Shown: one piece after another, positions 61,678-64,000 of the stretch
Layout: every line of letters starts with the position of its first letter
How positions within the stretch are numbered: the first letter of the stretch is position 1
Assembly: GCA_002914845.1 (NCBI GenBank)
Contig: JXTC01000076.1
Span: 857,070-921,069 of the forward strand
Reading direction: 5' to 3'
Source: Trema orientale
Taxonomy: Eukaryota; Streptophyta; Magnoliopsida; Rosales; Cannabaceae
DNA length: 64,000 nucleotides
Made by a program: the position numbers and the translations under genes
The notes under the pieces: model-generated
The model's database searches: none
What the model saw: only the letters and a program-made list of their open reading frames with translations
What the model was told of the DNA's origin: nothing

Positions 61678-62610
61678 GAAAAGCTAGGAGAATCAAAGCT
61701 CATAAGTTCCCTAAAAATAAAATAAGAAATAAGAAATAAAAATGAGAACCAAAACCCAAAAATCTAATTTTTTGGACTCACGGCTGAAGAACAAAAGACA
61801 GGGGAGGGAGGGATTTGGGTATATATATCCTGACTGTAGCTCTAGTATTTTGTTTTATGACCACCAATTACCCCTTTTGGACAGTGATCAAATGAGCTAC
61901 TTGTGTGTTTAAACGGCAAATTAGAAGGTAAATGGGTAAAGGGACTGACGTGTTAGTAAAGATATTGAAAGTTCGAGGACTAATTAAAAGCTACATAAAA
62001 ATAAAAGAGTCCTAAGTCATACATGGGGAGTGGGGACCCAGAGATGATCTTGAGCTAAAAAACGAAATTATATTTCTAAATAATGGGAAGAATGCTTCGG
62101 TTGATATATTTTGACGGTGCCAAAATGGAACCTTTCTATGAAACAATTGCTGCAAAACCACGCTAGATAATATTCCAAAGATTTAATAAACAAATATTTT
62201 TATAAGATTTCGCTTTATTTACCTCGTACAATAAGGGGTGATCCAAAAAAAATTAAGCACCCTCTACGTAAATATATATGCTCGCTTTTTTTGTTTTGTC
62301 TTCATCTGTTACTTTTTTTTAACCTTAGGTATTGCTTTTTAGCTTTTGATATTTATATGCTCTTTTTAATGCGGCTTTCCATGTAAGGATATTTACCCTT
62401 TTTTTTTCTGGGGGTCTAATCAAATATTAGAATTTTTTTTCAGGGTAATCAAAGATTAGAATATTTAGTTAACGAAAAAAAGTTAAAATAGTAACTCAAA
62501 CTAACGGTGGAGCCAAGATATCTTTGTATAGTGGAGCAGAAAGACAATTTTGTAAAAATAAAAATGTAATAATTACAGCAAAAAATATCTAAAATTTTAG
62601 GATAGAAGTA
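61678..62610. repeat. Direct duplication, copy B
   Basis: Second copy of the unit at 59614-60703, shorter by small deletions (for example the piece corresponding to about 60005-60110 is missing). It ends in AATATCTAAAATTTTAGGAT. The gap between the copies is filled by the hAT and CACTA sequences. Confidence 0.85.
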
Positions 62611-62834
62611 TAACGCAAAAAAAAAAAAAAAGGAAAAAAAATCGAAATGCAAAAATAAAACCATATTAATAAATTTTCAATTTAAAAACTTTTCAAACAA
62701 ATATAGATAGAATTCTAGAGTTTTTGGTTAGTGAGAAAATTACAGATAGGAAACTCTTAAGATTTGGAGGAAAAGCTCAGATAATCATCTAAGTAATTGT
62801 ATTGTTATGTATACCAGTTTAGATTACAAAGAAG

Positions 62835-63342
62835 TGTTGGGTTATTCGTATAAACCCAATAAAGTGGGCCATAGTTTTTATATCAATTATATAATATAAG
62901 GACTGTCTAATTAAGAGGGGTCATTAAGTGATCTAATTAAGGACTCTTGAAGTTACCTATTTGGTATAGACTCTGTAATGTGTGGTTACCTAATCCTAGT
63001 CCAATAAGGATTGATGTGGTCTCTATTGGTGACTAGTATATAAGGATATAACTATAGGGTTTTGGTCCCCGAGCCAAATAGAACGTTTGCTCTTCTCCTC
63101 TGCCTCCATCAACAGAGAGAGGCCCATTGAGCATACATAGAGTATTCTGGCTATGGAAGACCTTCTACCCTCAGGCTCTAATCAGTTAATCGCTTCCGCT
63201 TACGTGATCACATCGTTTGCTGTCAAACACGATGGATTCAGGTTAGTCACGGGTTTACTCTCAACAAATCTTTTCCTAACAATTTGGCATGATAGATTCT
63301 GGGATTATATTCGGTTTATTAATCCATTGTGTATATCTAACA
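62835..63342 (+). mobile_element. 5' LTR of a Ty1/copia-type retrotransposon
   Basis: The 508-bp unit starts TGTTGGGTTATTCGTAT and ends TGTATATCTAACA, giving TG...CA ends. A TATA-like GTATATAAGGATATA lies at about 63033. It is followed after two bases by a primer binding site for initiator tRNA-Met, which fixes it as a 5' LTR on the plus strand. Confidence 0.88.
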
Positions 63343-63344
63343 AG

Positions 63345-63357
63345 TGGTATCAAGAGC
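63345..63357 (+). other. Primer binding site (initiator tRNA-Met)
   Basis: TGGTATCAAGAGC, one base longer than the TGGTATCAGAGC seen in most plant copia elements, and complementary to the 3' end of initiator tRNA-Met. It would prime minus-strand DNA synthesis. Confidence 0.85.
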
Positions 63358-64000
63358 AAGAAATCATGTTAAATTGCTTAGGATAATCATACATGTCTCT
63401 ATTTTGTAATATCTTTACCTATTTGGCTTTCTAGGGTTTAGATATAACATGTATGATTGATGAATTTTTTCATGATTTTGTTGAGATATTCAGTATTTGA
63501 GGGTTGAATTCTGAGTTTTGGGTCATAAAGATTGCAGATTAGGGCGAAAAATCGAATTAAGGTTGAGTTACCCGATTTTAAAATTGGGTAATCAACACTC
63601 AGGCTGCAGCACGGCGCTGCGGCGCCAAGCCACGGATCAGGTGGTGCGCTGCAGCGCCACCATGTAATCACGGTGGTGCCGCGGCGCCATGCAACTGGCG
63701 CTGCAGCGCCACCATTCATCAAGGTGGCGCCGCTGCGCCACCACCTGGGTTTAGATATTTTTTTAGGTCGTTTTTTAACCTACTTAAAGCATATGGTCTC
63801 GGTTTTTGGTAGAATTGAGTCGTTTTTTGACTCATTTCAAGGAGTTCCAACCTGAAACTTAACCAATCAGTTATGTTTTCTCAACCCAGCTTCAGTACGA
63901 CCCAAACTTTGTCCGTTGAAAACTCTATTTGGCTTAAGAGTTGATAAAAGTGCTTAAAACTCAGTCGGTCATCCATAAAGATTTGTGCATTGAAATTTTC
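63358..64000 (+). mobile_element. Internal 5' untranslated part of the copia element, cut by window end
   Basis: No gag frame is reached before the window ends. At 63600-63745 the leader is strikingly GC-rich, with five palindromic blocks of GGCGCTGCAGCGCCA type. The open frames on both strands here (63438-63722 and 63673-63855) are by-products of these blocks. Confidence 0.7.

Noticed and set aside
63153-63386. 77-codon frame MEDLLPSGSNQ... as a gene
   Set aside because: It runs through the 3' part of the copia LTR and the primer binding site, so it is leader sequence rather than a coding region.

Overview
The window is nuclear DNA of a flowering plant, most likely a eudicot. It is AT-rich and crowded with transposons. 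Its protein genes have GT-AG introns, a class I TCP factor matches the TCP7/TCP21 lineage almost end to end, and a nuclear-type tRNA-Thr carries internal A and B boxes. Two single N bases (9766 and 58345) point to a draft assembly. The species cannot be read from the sequence.

Only three intact protein-level genes and one tRNA are supported. They are an intronless TCP7-like transcription factor (19192-20037, +), a tRNA-Thr(TGT) (23086-23157, -), prefoldin subunit 5 in three exons (24056-26864, +), and a three-exon SDE3/MOV10-derived helicase-like gene with a spliced 5' leader (CDS 52678-57027, -, upstream exon near 58716). Two dead relatives of the last gene lie in the same orientation: a three-exon pseudogene at 28037-30939 and a last-exon scrap at 49193-49620 next to a solo LTR. 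TCP7 and PFD5 are housekeeping/developmental genes and no operon-like link between neighbours is implied.

The rest is a record of transposition. 1-18 kb holds minisatellites, MITEs and one solo LTR. 31-34 kb is a decayed hAT transposase (TTF finger plus DUF4371) split by a hAT MITE. 38-41.3 kb is a decayed PIF/Harbinger element with its Myb/SANT and DDE genes. 42.4-47.1 kb holds two Gypsy-like LTRs, one with a hAT MITE bearing a perfect 8-bp target duplication. 47.9-49.2 kb is a second solo LTR of the 15.8-kb family. 59.6-62.6 kb is a direct duplication invaded by hAT and CACTA sequence. A Ty1/copia element enters at 62835 and runs off the window.

The most unusual thing is the SDE3-derived family. 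The best-preserved copy keeps the fold around motif Ia and the DExx region but has lost the Walker A P-loop, the catalytic Glu of motif II, the Gln of motif III and the whole second RecA domain, and its first exon begins with a short hydrophobic segment. The pseudogene shares the P-loop loss and all copies stop near the same point, so this looks like an inherited pseudohelicase architecture rather than one broken gene.
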